Shown here in pieces: positions 1 to 8,370 of a DNA stretch of 64,000 bases. This DNA is from an uncultured Lachnospiraceae bacterium (lineage in GTDB: Bacteria; Bacillota; Clostridia; Lachnospirales; Lachnospiraceae). The position numbers and the translations under genes were made by a program. The DNA lies in assembly GCA_934418125.1 (NCBI GenBank), contig CAKRWT010000010.1, positions 1 through 64,000 of the forward strand, read 5' to 3'. Within the stretch, counting starts at the first letter, position 1. Each line of letters begins with the position of its first letter. The notes beneath the pieces were generated by a model. The model worked only from the letters and a program-made list of their open reading frames with translations, ran no database searches and was not told the DNA's origin.

Positions 1-212
1 TATATAGCCTTTTCATTTTTGCTTGCAAAAAGCCTTGTGATCACAGCACTTTTTTAACGTAAAAAGCGTTTTAATATAATGCAGCCAACGACACGAAGCA
101 TATCTCCTTGCACATCCTTATACTTTGTTGTACATTAATATGTGTTATACCTTGTTAGGCTTTTGGAACTAATATTTATCATTATACGCTAAAATACGAA
201 AGGAATTTAGAT

Positions 213-1313
213 ATGGCTGGTTCATCATTTGGTACTATTTTTCGCATTACAACCTGGGGAGAATCCCACGGTAAGGCATTGGGAGTTGTTGTTGATGGCT
301 GCCCTGCCGGTCTTTTCCTGGAGGAAAGCGACATTCAGGCATACTTAAACAGACGCAAACCCGGACAGTCCAAACTTTCCACCCCCCGTAAGGAGGCAGA
401 TGCCGTAGAGATTTTATCCGGTGTCTTTGAAGGAAAAACTACCGGTACGCCTATCTCCATGATAGTACATAATACTTCCCAGCACTCTGCAGATTACAGT
501 GAAATTGCAAATTATTATCGTCCCGGTCATGCCGACTATACCTTTGACAAAAAATATGGTTTCCGGGATTACCGCGGTGGTGGACGTTCCTCCGGACGGG
601 AAACCATCGGACGGGTTGCCGGCGGTGCCGTAGCGGCTAAATTATTACAGGAGCTTGGAATCCGCATCACTGCCTATACCCAGTCTATCGGTCCTGTTTC
701 CATCAACCCGGAAAACTTTAACCGGGATGCGATTTTAGAAACTCCTACCTGTATGCCGGACTATGAGGCTTCTACAAAGGCAGAATCCTATTTGGCAGAC
801 TGCATGCGTAACTATGACTCCGCCGGCGGTGTAATTGCCTGTGTGGTAGACGGCGTTCCTGCCGGTCTTGGTGACCCGGTCTTTGAGAAACTGGACGCTA
901 ATCTTTCCAAAGCCCTGATGTCCATTGGTGCCGTCAAAGCCGTAGAAATCGGGGATGGAATCCAGGCAGCCCTGAAAAAGGGTTCTGAGAACAATGACTC
1001 CTTCCGCATGGAAGACGGACGGGTTGTAAAAGCTACGAATCATGCCGGTGGCATTCTTGGCGGTATCAGTGACGGCTCCCAGATTGTGCTGCGGGCTTAT
1101 GTGAAGCCGACCCCTTCCATCTTCTCCCCTCAGCAGACAGTCAATAAGCAGGGAGAAAACATTTCCGTGGAAATCAAGGGACGGCATGACCCTATCATTG
1201 TTCCCCGCGCTGTTGTGGTAGCGGAATCCATGGTAGCTCTTACCCTGGCAGATGCCCTGTTATTAAATGCCACGGCAAAAGTAGATTCCCTGAAGAAAAT
1301 CTACACCCCTTAA
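213..1313 (+). CDS. aroC: Chorismate synthase
   Basis: Converts 5-enolpyruvylshikimate-3-phosphate to chorismate, the last common step to aromatic amino acids and folate; cytosolic, uses reduced FMN. The 366-residue protein shows the family signatures GESHG (residues 16-20), RPGHAD (103-108) and DYRGGGRSSGRET (119-131) and has normal length. An AAAGGAA ribosome site precedes the ATG. It is the first gene of the window, transcribed alone on the plus strand and convergent with the tyrS-aldolase unit; the shared terminator is at 1374-1450. No clear promoter was assigned in the 212 bases upstream. Confidence 0.97.
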   Translation: MAGSSFGTIFRITTWGESHGKALGVVVDGCPAGLFLEESDIQAYLNRRKPGQSKLSTPRKEADAVEILSGVFEGKTTGTPISMIVHNTSQHSADYSEIANYYRPGHADYTFDKKYGFRDYRGGGRSSGRETIGRVAGGAVAAKLLQELGIRITAYTQSIGPVSINPENFNRDAILETPTCMPDYEASTKAESYLADCMRNYDSAGGVIACVVDGVPAGLGDPVFEKLDANLSKALMSIGAVKAVEIGDGIQAALKKGSENNDSFRMEDGRVVKATNHAGGILGGISDGSQIVLRAYVKPTPSIFSPQQTVNKQGENISVEIKGRHDPIIVPRAVVVAESMVALTLADALLLNATAKVDSLKKIYTP

Positions 1314-1373
1314 GGATTGTGACAGTTCCTCTGTTCTTCCTTGTAACTTTGTCAATATAATATAAATCACAGG

Positions 1374-1450
1374 AAAAGCCTGCACAGGAACAACAGATTT
1401 TGAAAGTGGATTTCAAGATTCTGCTTGCCCTAATGCAGGCTCTTATTTTT
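1374..1450. terminator. Nested-hairpin terminator between aroC and the aldolase gene
   Basis: An outer stem AGCCTGCA (1377-1384) pairs with TGCAGGCT (1434-1441). An inner near-perfect stem pairs 1394-1405 with 1411-1423 around a 5-base loop. A T-rich run follows at 1442-1448 on the plus strand, and TTTT follows the outer stem on the minus strand, so it may stop both convergent transcripts. Confidence 0.7.
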
Positions 1451-1504
1451 GTAGAAATTACCCATATACCAATAATAAAGGATAAGGGCTATAAAATTTT
1501 CGGC

Positions 1505-2488
1505 TTAGAAATTATCCAATAATTCCAGATAGAAATCATGATAATCTTTCCGGTCTTCTTTCATAAACTGAATGGCTGACTTCGGATGCTGGTTTAAAAT
1601 ACCGGTCAGCAGATAAGGTACATCATAGCCCCAGACTACACCGGATTCCCGAAGTGGTACAATATGTGCCTGGATAAACTTCAGAATCGGATTGATATTA
1701 TACTTCGGATTTTTCAGGAATCCTAACAGCAATTCGCTTGGGCAGTTACCGCAGCCACGTCCCAGACTGCTTACCGTCGCATCCAGATAACTTACACCAC
1801 AGCGTAATGCTTCTATCGTGTTGGCAAAAGCAAGCTGCTGGTTGTTATGTGCATGGATTCCTACTTTCTTACCATATTTATCGGCAACTTCCATATATTT
1901 GTCAGAAAGTCTGCACACCTGTTCCGGATAGAGGGACCCATAGCTGTCTACCAGGTAGATACAGCCAACACTGCTCTTGCATAACAATTCAAGAGCAGCA
2001 TCAATATCCACCTCATTGGACTTGGAAATTGCCATAATATTGACAGTGGTTTCATATCCCTTTTTCGTGCAGTCTTCAATCATCTCGATGGCTGCCGGAA
2101 TCGTATTGATATAAGTTGCGATACGAACCAAATCAACGGGACTGTCTTTCTTGGCAACAATATCTTTACGGAAGTCACAGCGGCCTACATCTGCCATAAC
2201 GGAAATTTTCATATCCGTTTTGTTGTCACCGACTATCTCACGGATATCTTTATCGTTACAGAATTTCCACTTTCCAAATTTATTCACATCAAACATACTC
2301 TTAGATGCTTTGTAACCAAATTCCATATAATCTACACCAGCCTGAATATTGGCCTGGTATAAATCCTTGACAAAGTCATCGGTAAAGAAGAAATCATTCA
2401 CTAAACCTCCATCACGTAAGGTACAGTCCAACACCTTGATTTCGGGTGTATAGGACATCAGTGTTCTTTCCTTTGTCTTATTCTCCAT
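1505..2488 (-). CDS. DRE-TIM metallolyase-type aldolase, substrate unknown
   Basis: A 327-residue protein of the HMG-CoA lyase/4-hydroxy-2-oxovalerate aldolase superfamily. The DRE-type motif DCTLRDGG is at about residues 21-28 and the metal-binding HAHNN is near residue 213. These support a divalent-metal TIM-barrel carbon-carbon lyase or condensing enzyme; the substrate cannot be read from the sequence. The start is supported by AGGAGGT 8 bases upstream of the first ATG. It begins 37 bases after the tyrS stop with no terminator between them, so it is probably cotranscribed with tyrS under the T-box. An acetaldehyde dehydrogenase partner, as in meta-cleavage operons, is absent, so a catabolic role is not supported. 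Confidence 0.8.
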   Translation of the reverse strand: MENKTKERTLMSYTPEIKVLDCTLRDGGLVNDFFFTDDFVKDLYQANIQAGVDYMEFGYKASKSMFDVNKFGKWKFCNDKDIREIVGDNKTDMKISVMADVGRCDFRKDIVAKKDSPVDLVRIATYINTIPAAIEMIEDCTKKGYETTVNIMAISKSNEVDIDAALELLCKSSVGCIYLVDSYGSLYPEQVCRLSDKYMEVADKYGKKVGIHAHNNQQLAFANTIEALRCGVSYLDATVSSLGRGCGNCPSELLLGFLKNPKYNINPILKFIQAHIVPLRESGVVWGYDVPYLLTGILNQHPKSAIQFMKEDRKDYHDFYLELLDNF

Positions 2489-2525
2489 CTTTTGTTACCT
2501 CCTTCTGTCTATGGTTTTCTGCTAT

Positions 2526-3752
2526 TTACTGAACTAAAATTTTCTTAAAGCTCTTCTTGCCTTTCTTTACGATGAACTCTTCTGCTGCAATTTCATCTTT
2601 TGTATAAGTCTTCTTAATATCTGCTACCTTCTCACCCTTTACGGATACACCGCCCTGTTCTACTGCACGGCGTGCCTCGGAACGGGATGCTGCCAGACCG
2701 CCTGCTACCAGAATACCTAAGATGTCAATCTTATCTTCCATAAACTGTTCATCTGTCAGGGTCGCTGTTGGCATATTCTCCAGGTTACCGCCGCCGGTAA
2801 ACAATGCCTTGGCTGCTTCCTCTGCCTTCTTTGCTTCCTCTTCGCCATGAACCAGATTGGTCAGCTCGTAAGCAAGAATCTCTTTGGCACGGTTCAACTG
2901 ACTTCCTTCCCACTTATCCATCTCGTCAATCTGCTCTAACGGCAGGAAAGTCAACATTCTTAAACATTTCAGGACATCGGCATCACTTACATTTCTCCAG
3001 TACTGATAGAATTCAAAAGGAGAAGTCTTGTTCGGGTCAAGCCATACAGCACCTTTCTGGGTCTTACCCATCTTCTTACCTTCGGAGTTCATCAGAAGCG
3101 TGATTGTCATGGCGTAAGCATCTTTGCCTAATTTACGGCGAATCAAATCCGTACCGCCTAACATATTACTCCACTGGTCATCCCCACCAAACTGCATGTT
3201 ACAGCCATATCTTTCATATAACTGCATGAAGTCGTAGCTCTGCATAATCATGTAGTTGAACTCTAAGAAGCTTAAGCCCTTTTCCATTCTCTGTTTGTAG
3301 CACTCTGCACGTAACATGTTGTTGACACTGAAACATGCTCCGATATCACGGATAAACTCGATATAATTTAAATCCAACAGCCATTCTGCATTATTGACCA
3401 TCAGTGCCTTTCCTTCTGAAAAGTCAATAAAACGACTCATCTGTTTCTTGAAACACTCACAGTTGTGTTCAATCGTTTCCTTGGTCATCATGGTACGCAT
3501 ATCACTTCTTCCGGAAGGGTCGCCAATCATACCGGTACCACCGCCAATCAGGGCAATTGGTTTGTTACCTGCTTCCTGTAATCTCTTCATCAGACACAGT
3601 GCCATGAAATGTCCTACGTGAAGGCTGTCTGCTGTCGGGTCAAACCCAATATAAAAAGTTGCCTTTCCGTTATTAATCAATTCCCGGATTTCATCCGCAT
3701 CTGTCAACTGTGCCAGCAATCCCCTTGCCTGAAGTTCTTCATAAATTCCCAT
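2526..3752 (-). CDS. tyrS: Tyrosyl-tRNA synthetase
   Basis: Charges tRNA-Tyr with tyrosine in the cytosol. The 408-residue protein is a bacterial class I TyrRS with the HIGH-type motif HVGH at 45-48, the KMSKS-type motif as KMGKT near residue 235, and an S4 RNA-binding domain over about the last 65 residues. An AAGGAG ribosome site lies 8 bases before ATG. The 5' leader is a T-box with a tyrosine (UAC) specifier, so expression should rise when uncharged tRNA-Tyr accumulates. The stretch between the T-box terminator and the start codon holds copy A of an intergenic repeat. Confidence 0.97.
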   Translation of the reverse strand: MGIYEELQARGLLAQLTDADEIRELINNGKATFYIGFDPTADSLHVGHFMALCLMKRLQEAGNKPIALIGGGTGMIGDPSGRSDMRTMMTKETIEHNCECFKKQMSRFIDFSEGKALMVNNAEWLLDLNYIEFIRDIGACFSVNNMLRAECYKQRMEKGLSFLEFNYMIMQSYDFMQLYERYGCNMQFGGDDQWSNMLGGTDLIRRKLGKDAYAMTITLLMNSEGKKMGKTQKGAVWLDPNKTSPFEFYQYWRNVSDADVLKCLRMLTFLPLEQIDEMDKWEGSQLNRAKEILAYELTNLVHGEEEAKKAEEAAKALFTGGGNLENMPTATLTDEQFMEDKIDILGILVAGGLAASRSEARRAVEQGGVSVKGEKVADIKKTYTKDEIAAEEFIVKKGKKSFKKILVQ

Positions 3753-3788
3753 GGTTATTTCTCCTTTTTCATTTACCTGTTTTAGCCA

Positions 3789-3868
3789 CAGAGACGAGCT
3801 ACACTTTGCAAATCTCGCTCTGATTAGCGGTCGTCAAATGCCCCTGCACTAGTGCGTGCATTACGATT
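3789..3868 (-). repeat. Structured intergenic repeat, copy A (tyrS leader)
   Basis: About 80 bases that align well with 23060-23150. Shared blocks on the minus strand include CTAATCAG, GAGATT, CAAAG, the palindrome GCACTAGTGC (plus 3846-3855) and ATGC flanks. Arms 3832-3841 and 3858-3865 pair around the palindrome, and a second stem pairs CAGAG/CGAG with CTCG/CTCTG. It follows the T-box terminator, so it would lie in the read-through tyrS 5' UTR. A further perfect 9-bp hairpin (3872-3895) sits between it and the terminator. Confidence 0.6.
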
Positions 3869-3901
3869 CTTGCTTCATAGGTATTTCTATGAAGCAAAAA
3901 A

Positions 3902-4190
3902 CCTCGTCCTATCTACAATAGGACGAGGTTAAAACCCGTGTTACCACCTAACTTCACAGTCAACTCACATTAACTGTCTCACTAAGTACAATCGAAACGT
4001 TTCCCGATAATACTCTCCTGCTGTAACGTGCATTTCTCCGTCATGACCTACTAGGAAATCCATTCTGTCATGAAGCTCCAAGATGTATTCATAGTAAACT
4101 TCCCATGCGCCTCTCATCTGCCGGCTGCTTTCTGTATGTTCCATTAACTACTACTTGTTCTTATCAACGCCTTAATTATTCTCGTTGCAT
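3902..4190 (-). promoter_or_regulatory. T-box riboswitch, tyrosine specific, with terminator
   Basis: On the minus strand the T-box core AGGTGGTAACACGGG lies at 3936-3951. It is followed by a 9-bp terminator stem, CCTCGTCCT paired with AGGACGAGG (3902-3929), and a run of T. Upstream is a stem I with the typical GAA-codon-AUC-UUGGAG context; the codon in the specifier position is UAC (plus 4085-4087), matching tyrosine and the downstream tyrS. Uncharged tRNA-Tyr should stabilise the antiterminator and permit read-through into tyrS and probably the aldolase gene. Confidence 0.93.
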
Positions 4191-4192
4191 TT

Positions 4193-4221
4193 AATGTAAA
4201 CGAATTTTACAGCTTTGTCAA
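4193..4221 (-). promoter_or_regulatory. Promoter of the T-box-tyrS transcript
   Basis: Minus strand TTGACA (4216-4221), 17-base spacer, TACATT (4193-4198). It begins only 10 bases after the stop codon of the VWA gene and immediately precedes the T-box leader. Confidence 0.75.
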
Positions 4222-4230
4222 CTATAAATT

Positions 4231-5427
4231 TTAACGATTCGTCATCAATGTCTTCATTGCCTGGTTCAATCCGTCCACGGTCAGCTTATACATGGGGAAA
4301 ATACCTTTCACTGCTGTCTCTGCTTCCCGCCATGGTGCATGTCCGGGTGCCATCTTAGGGTTCAGCCAGACAATCTTCTTATAGTGCTGTTTCATCAGTA
4401 ACAGCCAGTCCATTCCGGAAAGCCCGCCGTTTGGTCCACGATAATTTCCGGAGGTCGAATATAATTCCTCCGGTGCCATCGCAGCATCCCCCACGATAAT
4501 AACCTTATAATCACTGTCCAGATTCCGGAACATCCACTCCGTATCTATCCAGTCTCCATTCTCACACTCCGGCGTGTTGTACAGATTGGCATAAATACAG
4601 TTGTGAAAGAAATAAGTTTTCACGTCCTTATAATGATTTGACTTATGGACGGAATGAAACAGTTCATTTAACAGCGTGGTATAAGGAATCATCGTACCAC
4701 CGGAATCCATCAGAAGCAACAGCTTCACTGCATTTTTCCGTGGTTTCTCCATCACTATCTGTAAGCAGCCACCATTGTTACAGGTGGCATCTATGGTGCC
4801 GTTAATATCAAGCTCTGTCTTGGGGATATCCAGTTTGGTAGAGAACTGTCTTAACTTGCGCAGTGCCATCTGGAACTGTCTGTTATCCAGTACTTTGTCA
4901 TCCCGGAAATCCCGGTACTTTCTAGCTCCCACAACCTGGAAAGCAGACTGATAACCAGTCGTTCCACCAACACGGATACCGCCCATATTGCCGCCCATGT
5001 TACCGAAAGAAGTTTTACCCATGGTACCAATCCAGAAACTACCACCATTATGCTCTTCGTCCTGGTCCCGTAAACGGTCTTTGAATTTATTCTCCACGTC
5101 CTCTGCATCCATGTTGATGTTTTCCTGGTTCATCTCATGACGCATTTCTTCAAACATTTCCTGTAATTCCGGCTTGTCCAGCCAGCGCAGCATGTTCTTG
5201 CTGATTTCATTCTCGGTCTGAATTCCCTTGAATACCTCGTCAAATGCCATATCAAACTTGTCGTACTCGGTCTCTGTCTTGACGAGAATCATACGTGCCA
5301 CATAATAGAATTCGGTCAGGCTGCTATGACATAACCCTTCCTCCAAAGCCCGTTGTAGGGTAAGCCACTCGCCAAGGGATACATCCAGTCCCTTATCCCG
5401 CAAGGTATAAAAGAACTTACTAAACAT
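4231..5427 (-). CDS. VWA (CoxE-like) domain protein, partner of MoxR ATPase
   Basis: A 398-residue soluble protein with a C-terminal von Willebrand factor A-like domain. The expected DxSxS metal site reads LLLLMDSGGT, a degenerate MIDAS. The N-terminal 130 residues are helical and charged; a Gly-rich linker (GNMGGNMGG) lies near residue 145. MoxR ATPases with VWA proteins act as chaperone or metal-insertion pairs in characterised systems; the client here is unknown. It starts 28 bases after the MoxR gene, so the two form an operon. The ribosome site (AAAGGA) is about 14 bases from this ATG, so the exact start is slightly uncertain. Confidence 0.85.
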   Translation of the reverse strand: MFSKFFYTLRDKGLDVSLGEWLTLQRALEEGLCHSSLTEFYYVARMILVKTETEYDKFDMAFDEVFKGIQTENEISKNMLRWLDKPELQEMFEEMRHEMNQENINMDAEDVENKFKDRLRDQDEEHNGGSFWIGTMGKTSFGNMGGNMGGIRVGGTTGYQSAFQVVGARKYRDFRDDKVLDNRQFQMALRKLRQFSTKLDIPKTELDINGTIDATCNNGGCLQIVMEKPRKNAVKLLLLMDSGGTMIPYTTLLNELFHSVHKSNHYKDVKTYFFHNCIYANLYNTPECENGDWIDTEWMFRNLDSDYKVIIVGDAAMAPEELYSTSGNYRGPNGGLSGMDWLLLMKQHYKKIVWLNPKMAPGHAPWREAETAVKGIFPMYKLTVDGLNQAMKTLMTNR

Positions 5428-5455
5428 ATAAAGGTCATTGTCCTTTCTTCTATCG

Positions 5456-6277
5456 TTAATCTACTCTGTGTCTTACCGTTTCCAGGTCTTCGTCCTTCTT
5501 TACCACCACGCCGATAAATGGCAGTTCCTGGCGCAGCCTGTCCGTTGAAATTCCACCAATCTGCAGGGCATTAATCCAGTCAATCAGTTCGGAAGTGCTC
5601 GGTTTCTTGCGGATATCCCTCATGGAACGAATCCAGTAGAATACTTCCATGGCATCCTGTAACAGCTTGTCTTCCACATCCGGATAGTGGGTTCTTACAA
5701 TCTCTTCCATCAGTTCCTTGTCCGGGAAATCAATGTAGTGGAAAATACATCTTCTCAAAAAGGCATCCGGCAGTTCCTTCTCCGCATTGGAGGTAATGAT
5801 AACGATAGGTCTGTGTTTTGCCTTTACTGTTCTCTTTGTCTCATGAATATAGAATTCCATCTGGTCTAATTCCCAAAGAAGGTCATTGGGGAATTCCAGG
5901 TCTGCCTTATCAATTTCATCAATTAACAGAATGACCTGTTCGTCTGCCTCGAATGCTTCTCCCAGTTTGCCAAGCTTAATATAATGGGCGATATCATCTA
6001 CCCCTTCTTCCCCGAACTGTCCGTCATACAAACGCTGGATGGTATCATACAAATAAAGACCATCCTGGGCTTTTGTGGTAGATTTTACATTCCAGATAAT
6101 CAGTTTCTTGCCAAGAGACTGGGCAACTGCCTGGGCTAACATAGTTTTGCCGGTTCCCGGCTCTCCTTTTACTAACAGTGGTTTCTGTAACGCAATTGCT
6201 ACGTTGACACTTGCCAGTAATTGCTGTGATGCTACATAATTTGCTGTGCTTTCAAATCTAGTTTCCTGTCCGCTCAT
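5456..6277 (-). CDS. MoxR-type AAA+ ATPase
   Basis: A 273-residue AAA+ ATPase with Walker A GEPGTGKT (38-45), Walker B LLIDEIDKAD (about 116-125), a sensor-1 type IITSNAEKELPDAF segment and an arginine-finger region RRCIFHYIDFP. Single-domain MoxR proteins remodel or activate clients through a VWA partner, here the gene directly downstream. GAAAGG precedes the ATG. It is divergent from metF; its promoter should lie in the short spacer 6278-6365. No hydrogenase, methanol dehydrogenase or CO dehydrogenase gene is nearby to suggest a client. Confidence 0.9.
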   Translation of the reverse strand: MSGQETRFESTANYVASQQLLASVNVAIALQKPLLVKGEPGTGKTMLAQAVAQSLGKKLIIWNVKSTTKAQDGLYLYDTIQRLYDGQFGEEGVDDIAHYIKLGKLGEAFEADEQVILLIDEIDKADLEFPNDLLWELDQMEFYIHETKRTVKAKHRPIVIITSNAEKELPDAFLRRCIFHYIDFPDKELMEEIVRTHYPDVEDKLLQDAMEVFYWIRSMRDIRKKPSTSELIDWINALQIGGISTDRLRQELPFIGVVVKKDEDLETVRHRVD

Positions 6278-6300
6278 TTAATATCGTACCTTTCTTATGC

Positions 6301-6329
6301 TTGCTTATCATATAGATTTATGTTACGAT
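6301..6329 (+). promoter_or_regulatory. Possible metF promoter
   Basis: TTGCTT (6301-6306), 17-base spacer, TACGAT (6324-6329), 36 bases upstream of the chosen metF start in the intergene between divergent moxR and metF. The match is moderate only. Confidence 0.45.
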
Positions 6330-6365
6330 ATTTCAAGTCTAAAAGCAAGAAGAAAGGAAACGAAA

Positions 6366-7211
6366 ATGACACAGAATTTATCTAATACAGGTCTTTCTTT
6401 TGAGGTGTTCCCTCCCAAAAAAGAAGAAGAATTTGACAACGTATTTGAGCTTTTAAGGGAACTGGCAAAGTTAAATCCACATTTCATCAGCTGTACCTAT
6501 GGTGCCGGTGGCTCCAGAGCGGGTAAAACCATTGAAATCGCATCTTTTATCCAGCGTGAATTACATATTGATGCCATCGCACACATGACCTGTGTTGGCT
6601 TTACCAAAGATGACTTAATCAAGAACTGTGACGCCCTGAAAGAAGCCGGTGTATCCCATGTCCTCGCCCTGCGCGGTGACAGACCACTGTCCATGACGGA
6701 CGAGCAGTTTAACAACAGGGAGTTCTTCTACGCCACTGACCTGGTACGTTATCTGAAAGAGCATACGGATTTACAGATTTCCGGTGCCTGCTATCCGGAG
6801 AAGCATTTTGAGGCTCCTGATTTGGCTACCGATATGAAGCATTTAAAAGAAAAGGTGGATGCCGGCGTATCCTCTCTTGTTACCCAGATGTTCTTTGACA
6901 ACACTTATTTCTATCGTTTCCAGGAAAAGGCCCTTGCCATGGGCATTGAAGTACCCATCCATGCGGGAATTATGCCAATCACGACAGCCAAACAGTTAGG
7001 TACTACCGTTTCCTTATCCGGTTCTTCTGTGCCAAAAGCTTTAGCAGACATCATTGCCACTTATGGGGAAGATAAAGACGATATGCGGAAAGCCGGTATT
7101 GAATATGCAGTAGAACAAATTCGCGACCTGAAAGCACATGGTGTGGATGGTATCCATATCTACTCCATGAATAAATTAAAAACAACCAGGGAGATTTGCG
7201 AAGCTATTTAG
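6366..7211 (+). CDS. metF: 5,10-methylenetetrahydrofolate reductase
   Basis: Reduces methylene-THF to methyl-THF for methionine synthesis or, in acetogens, the methyl branch of CO2 fixation. The 281-residue protein has the FAD-dependent MetF barrel with the catalytic-Glu motif FEVFPPK (Glu13), GAGGS (about 45) and the conserved HIYSMNK near the C-terminus. The ATG at 6366 follows GAAAGGAAACGAAA; the open frame extends 23 codons upstream but without a ribosome site. A single gene, ended by the bidirectional terminator at 7226-7258. Confidence 0.94.
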   Translation: MTQNLSNTGLSFEVFPPKKEEEFDNVFELLRELAKLNPHFISCTYGAGGSRAGKTIEIASFIQRELHIDAIAHMTCVGFTKDDLIKNCDALKEAGVSHVLALRGDRPLSMTDEQFNNREFFYATDLVRYLKEHTDLQISGACYPEKHFEAPDLATDMKHLKEKVDAGVSSLVTQMFFDNTYFYRFQEKALAMGIEVPIHAGIMPITTAKQLGTTVSLSGSSVPKALADIIATYGEDKDDMRKAGIEYAVEQIRDLKAHGVDGIHIYSMNKLKTTREICEAI

Positions 7212-7225
7212 AATCCTCTGTACCA

Positions 7226-7258
7226 GAAAAAGGATGCCGGGTTTCCGGCATCCTTTTT
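7226..7258. terminator. Bidirectional terminator between metF and gpsA
   Basis: Perfect 9-bp stem GGATGCCGG (7232-7240), loop GTTT, CCGGCATCC (7245-7253), with AAAAA on the left and TTTTT on the right, serving both convergent genes. The stretch 7259-7330 shows nothing else. Confidence 0.9.
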
Positions 7259-7330
7259 GTATTTATCCTTCTGTTTTCTTCCTGCCCGCTTTATCCACAG
7301 GTCGGCTTAGGCTTGACTCTCTTTTCTGTC

Positions 7331-8347
7331 TTACTCTTCTTCCCAGGGAATCAGTGGATTCTCAATCTTCTTATCCCGAAGCATCAGGTTTTTTACTGCT
7401 TCATCGGCTTTCCTGCCTTCAAACAAGACCGCATTTACCTGTTCGATAATCGGAAGCTGCACGTTATATTTGGCAGCAAGTTCCATGGCAGCCTTAGCAG
7501 AATAAACGCCCTCTACTACCATCTTGACTTCATCCATTGCCTGTTCCATGGTGTAGCCTTTACCAATCAGGATACCTGCACGTCTGTTACGGGAATGCAT
7601 GGAGGCACAGGTTACAATCAGGTCTCCAATACCGGTTAAGCCACAGAACGTTTCAAACTTCCCGCCCATGGCAGTACCCAGTCTGGCAATTTCGGTAATT
7701 CCTCTCGTAATCAAGGCTGCCTTCGTATTATCTCCATAACCAAGTCCATCGGCAATACCGGCAGCCAGTGCTACCACGTTTTTCAGGGCAGCTCCCAGTT
7801 CGATACCCAGCACATCCGGACTGATATACACACGGAATACCTCATTCATAAAGATATTCTGCAAATATTCTGCTGTCTTTTTGCGTTTTGCGCCTACTAC
7901 AATGGTTGTGGGGATTCCACGCCCTACTTCCTCTGCGTGGGACGGACCGGATAATACTGCCACCTCTGCCTGGGGAATCTCTTCTTCAATAATCTGGGAC
8001 AGGGTCATAACCGTATGTTCCTCAATCCCCTTTGCCACATTCACAATAATCTGTCCTTCCTTTACATAAGGAGCCATATTGTGAGATGTACTTCTCGTAT
8101 AAGGGGAAGGCACTGCCAATACCAATACATCCTTATCCTGCAGGGCAGCCTGCAAGTCGGTCGTAAATTCCATATCTTCCGGTAATTTCACACCGGGTAA
8201 TTTATCCTTATGTTCATGCTCTGTCTGTAACATCTGAATCTCAGACTCTACGATAGACCATACCATAACATGATGTCCGTTTTTATGTAACAGGAGTGCT
8301 AATGCGGTTCCCCAGCTTCCTGCACCAATCACACTGATATTTGCCAT
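7331..8347 (-). CDS. gpsA: NAD(P)-dependent glycerol-3-phosphate dehydrogenase
   Basis: Makes sn-glycerol-3-phosphate from dihydroxyacetone phosphate for membrane phospholipid synthesis. The 338-residue protein has an N-terminal Rossmann motif GAGSWGTALA (8-17), LSGPSHAEEV, the catalytic-Lys segment ELGAALKNVVALAAG and the substrate-binding GLTGIGDLIVTC. It starts 23 bases after the plsY stop and probably shares the der-plsY-gpsA transcript; PlsY consumes its product, which makes the pairing meaningful. Confidence 0.96.
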   Translation of the reverse strand: MANISVIGAGSWGTALALLLHKNGHHVMVWSIVESEIQMLQTEHEHKDKLPGVKLPEDMEFTTDLQAALQDKDVLVLAVPSPYTRSTSHNMAPYVKEGQIIVNVAKGIEEHTVMTLSQIIEEEIPQAEVAVLSGPSHAEEVGRGIPTTIVVGAKRKKTAEYLQNIFMNEVFRVYISPDVLGIELGAALKNVVALAAGIADGLGYGDNTKAALITRGITEIARLGTAMGGKFETFCGLTGIGDLIVTCASMHSRNRRAGILIGKGYTMEQAMDEVKMVVEGVYSAKAAMELAAKYNVQLPIIEQVNAVLFEGRKADEAVKNLMLRDKKIENPLIPWEEE

Positions 8348-8370
8348 AGTTTCCTCCTCCGGAATTCCCT

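Noticed and set aside
1-212. Leader before aroC examined for a riboswitch or promoter
   Set aside because: AT-rich with several weak -10-like boxes, but no convincing -35/-10 pair, T-box core or stable hairpin.
735-1187. Open frame of 150 codons on the minus strand inside aroC
   Set aside because: Antisense shadow of a conserved enzyme; no ribosome site or family resemblance.
3872-3895. Nine-base hairpin near the T-box considered as a second terminator
   Set aside because: It lies after the T-box terminator and is not followed by a T-run on the minus strand; treated as part of the repeat context.
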